Origin: Usnea hakonensis
Lineage: Eukaryota; Ascomycota; Lecanoromycetes; Lecanorales; Parmeliaceae
Length of the DNA stretch: 64,000 nucleotides
NCBI GenBank assembly: GCA_013423325.1
Contig: BLJB01000238.1
Span: 115,589 to 179,588, forward strand
Reading direction: 5' to 3'
Below the pieces are notes generated by a model. The model saw nothing but the letters and a program-made list of their open reading frames with translations. It had not been told where the DNA came from and made no database searches. Both the position numbers and the translations under genes were made by a program. Positions 11,147 to 25,169 of this stretch are shown one piece after another (within the stretch, counting starts at the first letter, position 1; every line of letters begins with the position of its first letter).

Positions 11147-14100
11147 GGAGACTTTATAAGATACTTTATAATTTATAGCTTCTATTTAATAGATATAATT
11201 TATAGTAGATTCTACTTTAGATTCTATACTAGATATATATAATCGAGATCTTATTATTATTAGGTAGAAATAATTAGAGAGTATATATTTTATAATATAT
11301 AATAGCTATAATTAATAGTAGTTCTATCTTTTATCGCCCTTACCTTACCTAATTATTTATAAAGCGTACTCTATTAGAAATAAAATTAGGGTTATATACT
11401 ATATTATACTAGTCCTAATTAATATAATTATTAATATAGAACTTCGTATATTCCGGGTTTATAGGAACTAAATATATACTATAAATAATATATAATAAAT
11501 TATAGAATTATTGTAGATATAGAAACCTTAACTTTTTAGATATCTTTTTTAGGAAGTTTTCTATTTCGTATATTCTATAAATTTTATTTATAGCTCCTCC
11601 GTCTATCTAGTACTTTATCTCGATAAACGCTCCTATATATATCCGTAATTATCTATTATACTTTTAACGCTTATAATTAAATATAGAAATAATTAACTAT
11701 ACTTATTTAATATATCTACTACTATCTATTATTATATTAATATTTTAATAATTTCTATTTAGTATAATTTTCTATATCTATATGTAATCTCTTTACTATA
11801 CTTTATCTCCTCGCTATTTAAAAGCGTATCGGATCCTTTTATCTACTAATTTATTTAGGTTTATTAAATCCTTCTCGTCTCGTACCTAGTAGATTAAAGA
11901 CCTATAGAGTCCTACGAAATAAGTCTCTACCTATAACGAGTTACGCTTATACCTATCTAGATTAGTATTATTATATATTATACTATCTACTATTTTACGC
12001 TTTTCTTAAATAAATACTACTAACGCCTCTATAAAACCTTTATATACGAACTCGTATTCTTATATAACCGTTCTAGCTTTCTACTAATATTAATAATTCT
12101 ATTTTAAATCGCTTAACGCTACTTAGTCCTCTCCTCTAAATCTAAATAATATTAATATTAGATCTCGACTCGCCTTAATAATCCCCTCGTTTAACTATTT
12201 ATTAGTAACGATCGTAGTATTACTTTTAAAATAAAGAACTATATCCTCTATAGCTATAAAGTTATAGTATTATATATTATATATTAATATTTATTATTCT
12301 TACCCCTTAATCTTATTCGTCTTTAAAAAAAAGTTCTTTAAAAGAAATTTATATATAGCCTCTTTATAGGTTATATTAAAGCTCTAAGTACTACTATATA
12401 AGCAAATAAAAGTTATATAATATATTATAATATAAAGTTTAGAAATATTAAATTATCCCTTATCTCTATTATTATCGCTATATATTATATTTTATAATCT
12501 ATATCTAGAAAATACTATTTTTAGGCTATTAATCCGATATAGCGCGTACTCTATATATCCTAATATATTCTCGTTATAGGATATATATTACGCGAGTATA
12601 ACAAAATCTATAATTGCTTAAGTATAGTATATTACTATATTATATTTCCCTATTAATAGTAGTATTAAGGTAGGTACGAGTTATCTTACTATTATCTTCT
12701 ACTTATTATTACTCTACTATTTAATCTTACTAAAGTATTTAAAGCGCCGTAGGCCGGTAAATAGCGGAATTTAATAAAAGCGCTCGTCTACTTAGATCAA
12801 TACTATAGATTTAAGTACTATTCTATTCTTTTTAATATACTTCCGTATCCTATTAGTACCCTCTTCTATAATAATATCCTTAACTAAAGCTATATACTAA
12901 TTTATAAGTCTTATAACTATACCCTTAAATAGTTAATAGAGGATATCAATATCTAATAAAATATAAATATTATAATATTTATAATTTTATATCTAATTTA
13001 TTACTAGGTATATATCTATATCTCGATTATCTCGCTTAGGATTAGATAATTATTTAGTAATCTTATCTCGAGTATATTTAGGAGAGTAATACTTCTATAC
13101 CTTTTTAAGGTTCCCTCTTTTATTAAGAGGAACTATATAAATACTATAGTATTAATTCTTCTTAATACCGATTATAAGGACTTACTCTTTATAATCTACT
13201 ATAATTCCTCTAATAATAGGATAATAGCGTCTCGTAAAACTATCGATATAATAAATATTCGTCCTAGTCTCTACTAGGCTCTTAAATACTATATATAATT
13301 AGTCCGATAAGAGTAGAAGTAGATAATAATAGATATATACTTAAAGATTATCTTTATAGTCTAGTAATATACTTATATTTATAGATATTTTTAATATTCC
13401 TTTTCTACCTTTACGATTAGAATTAGACTTATTAGAACTATACTAGGCCGAGTTTAACTCCGCCTTATTTTTCGATCTAAATTACTAATAGTTATATATA
13501 CCGGCTAGAGGCTCTAATCTCTATAATATTATATTATCTATATTTTATTTATAGATATAAAAATTAGGATAATTATAGCTTTATCTATTAATTAACCTTA
13601 TATTTCCTACTACTAATTATCTATATATATCTTAATATAGACGCGAACGTTATCTACTATCTTAAGTTATATTAATATATATAATAGGTTATTCTAAAAG
13701 GGTTTATATCCGAGTAAGAAGTATATTACTTTTATATAGTCCTAATAGTATAAAGTATACTTAACGTTTATAAGGCCGCTAATAATACTAGTTATTATAA
13801 AACCCTTAAGCGTCTAGCTATTATTTAGGATTCCGTATAGAATTTAATATATTTATATTTACTATTCTTTAGCGTTCTAGAAGCTTAATTATCTATATAG
13901 TTTATTAAGGTCTATATTCCTAAAAAAGGTATCTACGGCCCCTTAGATATATTTATATTCTATTAACTATCTTATAAAAGTATAGTCCGAGGTATTTTAA
14001 AAGGGGCTATAGATATTTTTAAGCCTAAATAATAGGTCCCTTTTAAGTTATCGTTTATAGTAATATATATAGCTATCTTCTCTCCCTATACTATTAGTAA

Positions 14101-14740
14101 GCTCTCTAGCTCCCTTCTCTTTATTATATTCCTCTAATATTAGCGAAGAGGAGATAGATTATAGGCCCGATATTATTTAAGTATCTACTAAAGATATATT
14201 ATTATCTATTATTATTAGAGTCTATCTATAGTTAGCGGAGGGTCCTTTAAACTATATAAAGGACTTAATTACCCCTCTAATTATATCTCGCCTAGCGAAT
14301 ATACCCTCTCTATTATCGCCTATATTAAAAGATCGTAATACTTTATTATATATTACCTTAGTTAGTAGATTAGTATTAATCTCCCCTATAATAATCTATT
14401 CTAATTAAAGAGTACTACTCTATAACGGGTATAATTTATCTATTTCCTAGTTAAGATTAAATCTAGAAATCTTTCGATATTTAACTCCTCGGGCTATAAG
14501 ATACTTATTAATATATCGCGTAAAGGAACCGTTATTCTTTATATAGAACCCGTATATAATATATAAATAAGATATTATAGCTTACTATATTAGATTACGT
14601 TTATTATTAGATATATATCTACGTAATAAAAAGGTAATTATATCGAGCGTTACTAGAGACGAGCGCCTTTAATAGAGGTCTTATTCGAGGCGGCGGGGAC
14701 CTTACGCGCTACTATAATTTTTTTTAGAGGGGTTATAGGG

Positions 14741-14895
14741 ATTCTACTAGAGATTCTATTAGAGATTCTACTAGAGATTCTACTAGAGATTCTACTAGAG
14801 ATTCTACTAAAGATTCTACTAAAGATTCTACTAGAGATTCTATTAGAGATTCTACTAAAGATTCTACTAAAGATTCTACTAACGATTCTACTAGA
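14741..14895. repeat. Minisatellite, 12-bp unit AGAGATTCTACT
   Basis: About thirteen copies alternating AGAGATTCTACT and AAAGATTCTACT. It is the longest of the arrays. A frame with relatively few RIP-type stops starts shortly after it and runs toward 17.4 kb, so the array may sit in an intergenic spacer of the former element. Confidence 0.88.
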
Positions 14896-17533
14896 AGATA
14901 GAGATTAAAAAGAAATATAAATAATAAATATATAGATAAAATATATAGTAGAGCTTATAATTACGCTTTTCGGAGGATTAAGTCTTACCTATATAAGTCT
15001 AAGATAGGAGATATAGAAGCGATTTCGAGGAAAAAATAATATTAGTATATAAGTATTTTAGCGCTAACGCTACTACGGTTAATAGAGAGATAGCTTAGGC
15101 TCTAAATTATCGTATTATAACTAAAAGCTAACTTAACCCTAGCGAGCGTACTAAACTATTTATTAGTAGCGGCCCTAGGTTTAGTATTAGAAGAAACTTC
15201 TAGAATTTCTTCTTTAACAAATATAGATATATTTATATATTATCTAAGAAGCGTTTTTAGAGGTTAAGCGTATAGATCTAGAAGGTATTTAATAGTATAT
15301 CTACGATAGCGTAAAGTCTTTCTAAAAAAGGTAGAGCTATATTTAGCGGCTCTAATAGAGGAAAAGCGTAGTTTAAGGGCCCTATCAACTCCGAGCCTTA
15401 TATACTCTAGGCTAGTTAATTTTATAATTAGCGAATCTATAAACTCTTATCTTAGAATTAGTAGAGGAATATTAGGAGGAAGCCTATATATCTTAAGATA
15501 ACGGGTACGTCCCTCTTCGATACTTATTCGAAGATCAATAGAGATCGGAAAAGTTAGGGTTAGAATAACAGTAATTTAGATAAAAAAATTACTAAAAATA
15601 ATAGGATAGTTCTTTATATAATCCTTAAAAGCTAAAGCTAAATCCTCGTAGAGGAAGGTAATTAACGCTATAATATTATTTATAAGTTCGGCTATATTTA
15701 GAAGCTTTATATTAATAAGTATTCCCCTACGGACTTTTTCTAAAAGAGCCTCTATAGTAATAAATAGCGGGAGTCCCGAGATAATAATAATATAGTAGAA
15801 GTTATACTCGGTTAGTCTAAGAATAAAGTATATCCTATATTTAAAAAAGCCTAGATAAGGTATATCTCTTACTCTAGCCTAGGTACTACGCCTATTAATT
15901 AAGGCGATAATTACGCGATTTTAACTAGAGTTTAAGGATCTCTTAGGGCTCTAATATAGCTCGATAAAATAATTCTCTATTAAGCCTTATAGATCTTAGC
16001 CTTCTTTAGGGGGGGCCGTTAGCTAAAATAGCTTAGCTTCGAAGCCTAATACTTAACCTACTAATCTACTTACTATAGCTATAGCTTTATCTAGATTACT
16101 ACCTTTAGAATCTAAGACCTTAAGCTACGAGAACGCGTTATTAATAAAGTTAGTATAAATATCTATAAGCGGCCGCGAGTTACTAATAGTAAGATTAGAA
16201 GAGATTAAAGTTAAAGTAGTATTATTCAAAGAAGAATAACTTATCCGTATATTAGAGGGTATCTAAGCCTTCTAGTAGAAAGATAGTTAGTAAATAAAAA
16301 GAGATAAAACTTCTTAATATAATACTATTTTAAATACCTTAATAGTATCTCTTTATAAATCAACTTTATTACTATTAGTAAAATAGATAATATATAAAGA
16401 GCTTTTAAACTCCGAGTTAGAAGACTAGGATATAATTATATCTTAATTAGTATTCTTAAATAATCCCTCGATCTCTAAATTATCTTTATAATAATTTTCT
16501 AGTAGAGTCGTATCCTTTTTCTAACGTCTTTATATAGCTAGAATCTTAACTATAATTAAGTAGATTAATAAGATCCTCGCTTATAGTCTTGCTTTTCGAA
16601 AGGGGGTAGCTACGATTACTAGAGCTTATTACTATTAATTAAGATCTTGAAATAGGAGTATTTAGTATAGTTAGAGCGATAATAATATCTTTAGCTTTTT
16701 CTAGCTTATCGATAATCTCTCTAATCTTCTTATATAATCTAGAACGAAAATAGATTATTCTATATATATATATAGATAATATATTTACTCGTAATATTTC
16801 GAGGTAAAAGATTTTTTAAATATAGGGCGCTTAAGGGTCGGAAACGATTTAGTTCTAAATAAAAGTTAATAGATATATATAAGATAAGTATATAATTAAG
16901 TTTACCGTAATACTTAATAAAGTCTTTATTTCTAAGTAGTTATTCTAAGAGCGAGAGTAAGATTAGCTATAGTTAGTAGTAAGCTTTAAGGGGTATCCGA
17001 CTAGTCTTCCTTATAATAACCCGAAGGCGAGTTCGTTATAATTAACTAGATACTAGAAGTACGTATAAGTAGCGGTTAATACGAACTAAGTATATTTATA
17101 AGAACGGACTATTAGCTTTATAGATAAGCTTAGAAGAGGAGGAATAAGATATAGTAGAAATATAAGCTAGAAGATATAAGAAGGACCTTAAATAGAGGTA
17201 AAGTAGTAACGAATAAATTAATAGACTATAGATTAGTCTTAGAAGTTTTAAAATACCTAGTAAGAGAGGTAAGAGAGTACTAAATCTATAGTAAGGAATA
17301 TAATAGTAAGTTAAAGAAAGGATAGAAACGAGAGCGGGTAATACCGAGTAAGTATAGGAGGTAAGTTATCGTAAATTATAGAGGTAAATTATAGTAGTAA
17401 GCTAAATTAAATATACTATCTAACGCCTTTCTAAGAGTTTTAAGAAGGATACTTAATATAAAATACCGTAGATCTATATAAAGATATATAGAGAGAATTT
17501 ATAGGCTCGGAAATATCTCTAATAGAATCTATC

Positions 17534-17604
17534 GTAGATCTATATAAAGATCTATATAAAGATCTATATAAAGATCTATATAAAGATCTATATAAAGATT
17601 TAAT
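17534..17604. repeat. Minisatellite, 12-bp unit AAAGATCTATAT
   Basis: About six near-perfect copies, with outlying copies at about 17468 and 17672-17700. Confidence 0.85.
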
Positions 17605-19689
17605 AAACGGTATAAGCTTTCGAACGGATTATTAGAAAGGTCTTTAGAAAATTCTATTATAAATATTTACAAAGATCTATATAAAGATCTAAATAAAGAT
17701 TTAGTAAGAGGCGCTAGGGAGTAGCCGCCTAGGCCAAAGTATATAGATAGGGGATATATAAATAACCGAACTAAAGTATATAATACTATATCCTAAAGTC
17801 CTTTTAGCCTGACGCCCGCTAAGAGATAATTAATACGATAATAAAAAGATAAAATACTCGGGTAGGTTTTATATTACGCGTTTCCCTTATAGGTATATAA
17901 GCGACGCGACCCCTATAAATTAGGCGAATATATATTATATTTAATTAAACTATTACTAATACTCTTATAGATACCTTAAAGCTAAGCCTAATTTATCGGT
18001 AAAATATCTATTCTTTCTATTCCTCGAATCTTACTCCCTTTCCGCTAGAAAGGACCCCTAGAGCCTAATAAGCCTATATAGTCTATAACGTCGACTTTAT
18101 TATTAATTCTACTTCGACGTAGCGCCCTTTAGTTAAGTTACTCCGCGGTATTCGATCTCTATTAGATTATAAAGAACTAGAAGCCTTATAGGCTTAGTCT
18201 CTTATTCACGAAGGACGCGAATCCTCTTCTATATTATAGGTTAGATAGGGTCTATACGCGGAAGTCGCGGGGTATAAAGCGGATCTTTATTAAAATTAGG
18301 GGGGAATAGAAAAAGGGTTACTTATATTATTAAGATAGGGGCTAGAGGAAATACTAGTTTTATAATTTCTTAATAAGATCTTACTTCGTTTCCTCCGTAG
18401 ACCTTAGTAACGATTTAGCGTAGATATAATATTTAGGCGTAGGAGAGATATTTATTATACTAGTAGAAAGAAAAGGTATATAATTATCTATTTAATATAC
18501 CTTTATCTATCGAAGCTTTATATAATATATAATAAATAATAATAGTCTATCCTATTTTATTTAGCCTCTATTCGATTCGTATACTTCGTATACTTCGTAT
18601 AGCTTCGTACTCTACTATCTCTATACTTTATATACTCCGTGCTTTATATAGGATAATAGACTACGAAAGCTAATAAATATTACTATATTTACTTCTTATA
18701 TAGCTAGTTATATACTTCTTATATAGCTATCTAGAAGCTTATTTATATACTTCTTATATAGCTATTTATATACTTTCTATATAGCGATTTTTTGGAAACT
18801 AACTTATATATAATAATAGACCCTAAAACCTAGTAATACTACTATAGTATAGTAGTTAATACTAGTAAGGCCCCCGGTTTAATCCCTTCTAGTATCTAAA
18901 AAAGACTTTTTATAATAAAAAAGAAATATTTACGCTAGAAATACTATACTAAAATAATATATTAAGATAAATTAATATAAAAATTTTCTAAAAATACCCT
19001 AATACCCTATTTTATATAATATACTATTTACTAAACTACTATTAATAACTAAAAAATAGGCTTCCTACTAATTTTTTTTAGTCTAGAAGTACTATAGGCT
19101 ATATTTCGAGTATTATAAATAGAATACGCTATACTACGCTCTCCGCTATTATAATAGTAATAGTAGTACTTCACGTAGTACTCCGTTCTATATTCTTTAT
19201 ATAGGATAATAGATTACGAAATAGAATAATACTATTATAGTATTATAGTTACTACTAGTAAGTACTTATCTAATTAATCTCTAGCTAGGAGTAGTTATTA
19301 AGGCTATATAGTTTTAGAGTTAGTTAGCTAACTCGAGTCTTAGACGAATAGATAAAATAGGGTATAAGTTTAAAAATAAATATAGAGGGTAATATATATT
19401 AGCTTTATTTATATATATTATATTAAATTTAATATAGTTATAGCGGTTTAGAAACGTACTAGTAATAGTATTAGTTAGGATCGTAAATATTATAATATTA
19501 ATAAGAGTATATAAGAGAGTTATATCCTATCCTATAACCTCTTACTATATTATATAAATCTCGGCTTAGCTATTACCCGTCTCCTCTATTTAGAGTAGGT
19601 TAGGGGCTATATTAAGGAGATCTTATAGATAATTATAAATTAAATAGACTTATAATCCTATTAGTAGATAATCTACTATCGTACTACTA

Positions 19690-22600
19690 TTAATATTATT
19701 AGTAGTAGTAGCTTTCTTTATAGGTAGATATTATATATCTAATAAAGGGAAAGAAGAGGTAGAATTAGAAATATAGAGGGCGAAGTAGAAGGCTTAGTTA
19801 GCGTTTATAAGCTATAATATAGATTATAATTATAAAGTTCGGGCGAGGATTAAAATAAAATATTATTTATTTTTATATTTAAATTATATACTTTCTACTA
19901 TTAATCTGGCCTAGATCTATAATAGAATCTATAATAGAATCTATCTAGGCGTAGAGAATAAGGCTCGGTAACGCTACTAGATAAAGCTAATAAATATATA
20001 TTATTAATATACCTCCGCTCGCTTATTAGTCTTTCTACCTCTATTCTTATTATCCTTTCTATCTCTATTCTCGTTATCCTTTCTATCTCTATTTATATTA
20101 TTATTCTTATCTTATATAGCTATATTATCTATATTCTAGAACGCGTCTATAGTAAAGCCGGATTTAGAATACCATTTAGTATCGACTTTAATCTCGATAT
20201 CTATATTAATTTTAAAGATATAAAAGAAGATATCCTTAATCTATCCCTATCTATAATATCTTTTAGGGATCTATTATAATTATTTATTATTATATACGGG
20301 TTCGTATAAGATAATTATAGTCCTATACTATAAATTTATATCTATTCCTAGGATCGATCTTAAGCCTATTAACGTATCTAGTTCCTCGATATCCTTAAGG
20401 ATATCTCGACCTATAAACGCGTTAATAGCGTCTCTACGCCTAGACGCCGAACTATAGTATATATAAGGCTTTTATTAAAGCGTAGTATAAGTTCGAAGAT
20501 ACTATATAAGAGAGGGGGTTATTAGTTAATAATAATAAGAGGAAATATATTAGACTCTATTAGATATTACTATATTTATATATAAATTAAGGGTAGAGTA
20601 TCGACTTACTCTTTTAATAATAAGGGTTATCTCTAGAAATAAGCTTATAATAATAGCGCGCTTATTACGGTACTTTTTAAGAATATATACGATAGTACTA
20701 AGCTTTAGACTACTAGCTATAATAGAATCGTAGTAGATATCTATAAAGTAGCCCTACTTAATTCGACTATTAGTATCTATATACTTATTATTAATTTTAA
20801 GATTAGTCTATCTAAACCCGTCCTTTATTAATATAGGGATCTCCTTTAAGATAAGCTTTATAAAATATAGGAGATTACTATATACCTAAAGTATATAAGC
20901 TTAATAAAAGATACTTTTAGCTTTTAAGATTATTAATCGATCTAGATATTACCTTATATAGATATTATTATATTAATTAGTATTCTAAGTTATCTACGCC
21001 TTTCTAAAGAGTTATATATTAGTAGTCTTCTAGTCTAATAATACTTTAGTATAAGTAGCTTTAAAGTCCTTAGGAAATAGTATATAGATACTATTAGAGT
21101 AGAAAGCTAGTAGCTCGATAAGTTAGTCTCTACTCTATCTAGTATTCTTATAATAATAAAAGAGGATATAGGGTAGATTAATAGTAAAAAGCTTAACTAC
21201 TATCTTAGCCTTCTATATAATAATTAGATTTATACTATTCTCCTACTTTTAATACTTTATAATAGCTATCTTTATTATTTTAAGCTTTATAGAGAAAAGA
21301 GTATAATATAGATATATTTCTAAATCCTATAATTTAGAGCCTATAATATTAGTAGCTACCTCGATATTAGTCGGGTTAAAATAGATTATAGTACCTAATA
21401 TACTAACGATCTAAAATTATAGGCTAGACCTATTATTCTTTATTTATCTAATAAATCGCTAGAATCTATTTTAAGGTATACGGGTTTTATATATCTTATC
21501 TATTATAAATATCCCTATATAGAGTTAATTAATAAAATATATCTACTTCTATATTTATTTTTTCTCTATCTATATATAATTCTACTCCTCCCGGAATTTC
21601 GACCCGATCTTAGAGCTCTATAACTACTACGTTATTATAATCTAGATAGACGTACTTTCGAAAGATAGTATACCTATATATTCTAGTAAATCGTTTCTTT
21701 AGGTCTTTAATATAGTAACCTCTATATTTTAGAATATCTATAATTTTTTAAAATCTCTATACTTTAATCCGCCGTCTAGTAAAGCTATATATCTATTAAT
21801 AAGAGTAGTATCTAGCTTCTTAAAATTAACTACTCTATAGAGCGTTTTCTACTAATAGTCTATATTATTAGGCGGTATAATAAAGTAGGTCGAATTATTA
21901 ATTAGATAGTAGAAAGCGAAGGGAGAGTCTAGCTTATATAGATAATATATAAACTACTAGTACGCGATACTAACTATAGAGTATATATTATTTAGTTAAG
22001 CCTTCTAGGAGTAATATTATTTAGATAGATATTTATCGGCGCGGATTTCTTAATACCTTAGCTATAATTAATATCTAAAGACTATAAGGTTAATATTAAC
22101 GAACGTCTATAAGGAGATACTTAGTTAGTATTTAAATTAGAGTATAATCTAATTTATCTTATCTTATTAAGCCCTATCTTATCCCCTAATAAATCGCCGT
22201 AAAGATTATCCCGCCCTATATTTATTAGGGCGAGGATATATACCGTATACTATTATTAATAAAAAAGGGCTTCCTTTATATTAGATAATAATTATTTTAC
22301 GCGTCTAGATATCTTATTAGGATCGATATTAATAAATAAAGCCGACTCTTCCTACTTTTAATCAGCTATATATTTATAGGCCTAACTATTTATACTTACT
22401 ACTATTCTAGAAGAGGATTAGGCCCGATACTAATTAAATAGAAAATAGTAGTATTTACCGCGTATCTAGATCCCCCTTATCGACTTTACTACGCTTAATA
22501 GAGTTAAGGATATTATCGGGTTTATAATTTAATAGGATATAGCGGAAATTAATTAATAAAGATCTAGACTCTAATATAGCGCCTTTATTATAGTTTAAAG

Positions 22601-25130
22601 GATATTTAATAAGCGCTCGATCTTTCAAAAAGGAAGTAGTATCTAATAATATATTAACTACCTTATCTTCTACCCTTTTTCTTAAGCTCTACTTATATAT
22701 CTTCCTATCTATTATAGGGTTACTTTTAATACTATTAGACCTCCTTTTAGACTTTATCTCGCGGAGAAATTAGCTTTAAAGACGTAAAGTAAGATAGATA
22801 TTAAGATTAACTAACTATAACGAGATAAGGCTAGAGGAGGCTTAACTAAACGGGCCTAATCTAAAGATTTCTAGTATATAGCTTAACCTCGAAGCTTCTT
22901 AAATAGATAGAGGTATAAAGTATATATTTTATAGCGGGATTAATAGTTTAGGGGCTTATAACTAAATTAATAAATAGGAGTACTCGTTTTATACTAAGTT
23001 CGTAGCTCTATAAATAAGATCTCTACTTACTCTACGCGCTAATTAGATATAGATCCTAAAAATAGAAAGATAATTAACTAAGCTCGTCTTAAGACTTTAT
23101 AAGAATAGTAAGTATATTCTCTTTATATTAGTAAATATAGCTAATACTAGCTATTATATCTTTATTAGTCTATAACGTAAAATCTCCCTTAATTATCTAG
23201 TATCTAAGATACTAATTATTAAGATTAGAAAGCGTATTATATTTTATAAGCTTCTATATAAGGGCTTCTAAATATATTTATAATACCTTAAAATTATTTT
23301 ATATAGAAGACTTATTTAGCTATAGTTAATTTACGATAAGCTTTACGCGTAGTATAGTAAAACTATTATAATATAGATAGTAATTAAATTCGAAATCTTT
23401 TAAGAGCGGAGTAGGACTAGAATATTCGAATATTAGTTATAGGATAGCTAAAGTATATAGGCTAGATAAAGGGTAAGAGAGACCCGAAGGTTAAAGAGTT
23501 ATTATTACTAATAAAGGATAAGAGCTCCCTAAAGGTTAAAGAGTTATTAATAGATAAATATAAATCTTACTAAAATTAATATAATAGTCTTATATACTCC
23601 TTATTTAGATAGGTACTTTACTAACCTTTATACTTATTCTAGTACTAGCTATATAGATAAGGATTTATATATATACGCTATAAATAAATATTAAATAGCC
23701 CTAGATATCGAGGTCTATAGTAAAGTCTTAAAGTAGTTTATAAATAATATTATTACGCTTCTCTTTTAGAGACGTTTTTTTAAGTCTTATACTAGTAGAT
23801 AATATAGAGCGAAGATTATAGATCTTAATTAATTTTTTTGCCCTAGAGAAAAGAGTACTAATCCTATTATTACTTAGTATTAGATAGGTAATTTTAACCT
23901 TAGCTTTAGTAATTAATAGTAATAGTACGCTATAATTATAGCTAGAAGTAAGTAAGACTATTATTAAGGGTAGGATACTTATAAGTTATACTTATAAATA
24001 AGATAAGTTATACTTATAAATAAGGGTAACTAAGGAGCCGAGGGAAAGATAGTAAGGGATACTTTAATCGATATCTTCTAGAGTACTATACTTATAATAG
24101 GAATAATTAAGTATAGTAGTAAAGATATAATAAGGGTAGTAGTAGGGAGAAAGGTATATAGTACCTTTAGTATAATAATAAATTAGTAAAGGTATAGAGC
24201 TCGATAGAGGTAAAAAGTTATAAGAGAAGTTAATTTTATTATAAAAAAAGTATAGAAATAATAATAGAAGACTATTACGAGTAAAATAAAAATAATACTA
24301 GTAATAGAATTATATTATCCCGTTAATATTAAGATAGATAGATATATAATTTATATATACTTTATAGAAAAATATAAAGGCCCGAGACTAAGAAAGGGGG
24401 GAGTAAGGTATAGTTATAATAATAAAGATATTTTTAGGTACCGCGTAGATCTAGAGTAAGGCTTAGATAGATCTTTTATAGAAACCTCCTAGTATAGCGA
24501 CTACCTCTACTATATATATAAGGGATCTATAAAAGATTTATGAAAAATCTATAAAAGATTTATAAAAGATCTATAAAAGATCTATAAAATATTTGTCTAA
24601 GGTCTTTTATCAGTCTTCCTAGTATAATAGTATATTATTTATAAGATAATAAGAGATCTATAAAAGATATTATAAAGTTATAGGATAGATCTTTCTAAGT
24701 CTCCTTCTAGAGTACCTATAAATATTATAAAGATTTAAGATTAATCTTTCTAAGGCCCCTCCTATAGCGCTAATATATATATATAAATTATAATTAATTA
24801 CGTAGTAGTATACCTCCCCTAGACTCGCTATCCTAACGTCTTCTACTTACTATTATACGTATAACTACCCTTCTATTAATACTAGATCTATAGTAAATAC
24901 TATAGTATATTTAGAATACTAAACGCTTTATACTAATTACCTCTATTTTTTATTCTACTATTTATTTTCCTAACTACGAACTCCGTATATAACGACTCCG
25001 ATACGAGAGGATATATAAGCTAGATTCTAGGTATACTAAAATATATATAGAGATAATAGTAATTTTCTTATACTATATAGTATATCTTCTCTATACTTAT
25101 TATATATTAAATCTATAGCCCTTACCGAGT
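19690..25130. repeat. Tandem ~5.4-kb module, copy 1, inside the 24-kb element
   Basis: Sequence landmarks recur in copy 2 at a nearly constant offset: 19966/25401, 20478/25911, 22211/27645, 23501/28972, 25052/30350, that is about 5,433-5,471 bp and then 5,298 bp. The near-constant offset over the first 2.2 kb means few indels, while many positions differ by C/T or G/A. Read on the minus strand with TAA/TAG taken as converted Gln/Trp, a long protein-like frame seems to run from about 23.9 to 20.3 kb. I do not recognise it. The borders are approximate. Confidence 0.75.
24522..24590. repeat. Short array of AAAGATCTATAA-like units
   Basis: Five or six less regular units (AAAGATTTATAA, AAAGATCTATAA) near the distal end of tandem module 1. 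A weaker counterpart with AGATCT words lies at about 29840-29960 at the corresponding place in module 2. Confidence 0.7.
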
Positions 25131-25169
25131 AGTTAAAGTAGTTAGGAATACTAGGTAGATATAGTTAGC

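Noticed and set aside
11011..14895. CRISPR-like regular repeats
   Set aside because: Units are 12 bp, directly adjacent without spacers, in a eukaryotic transposon; they are minisatellites.
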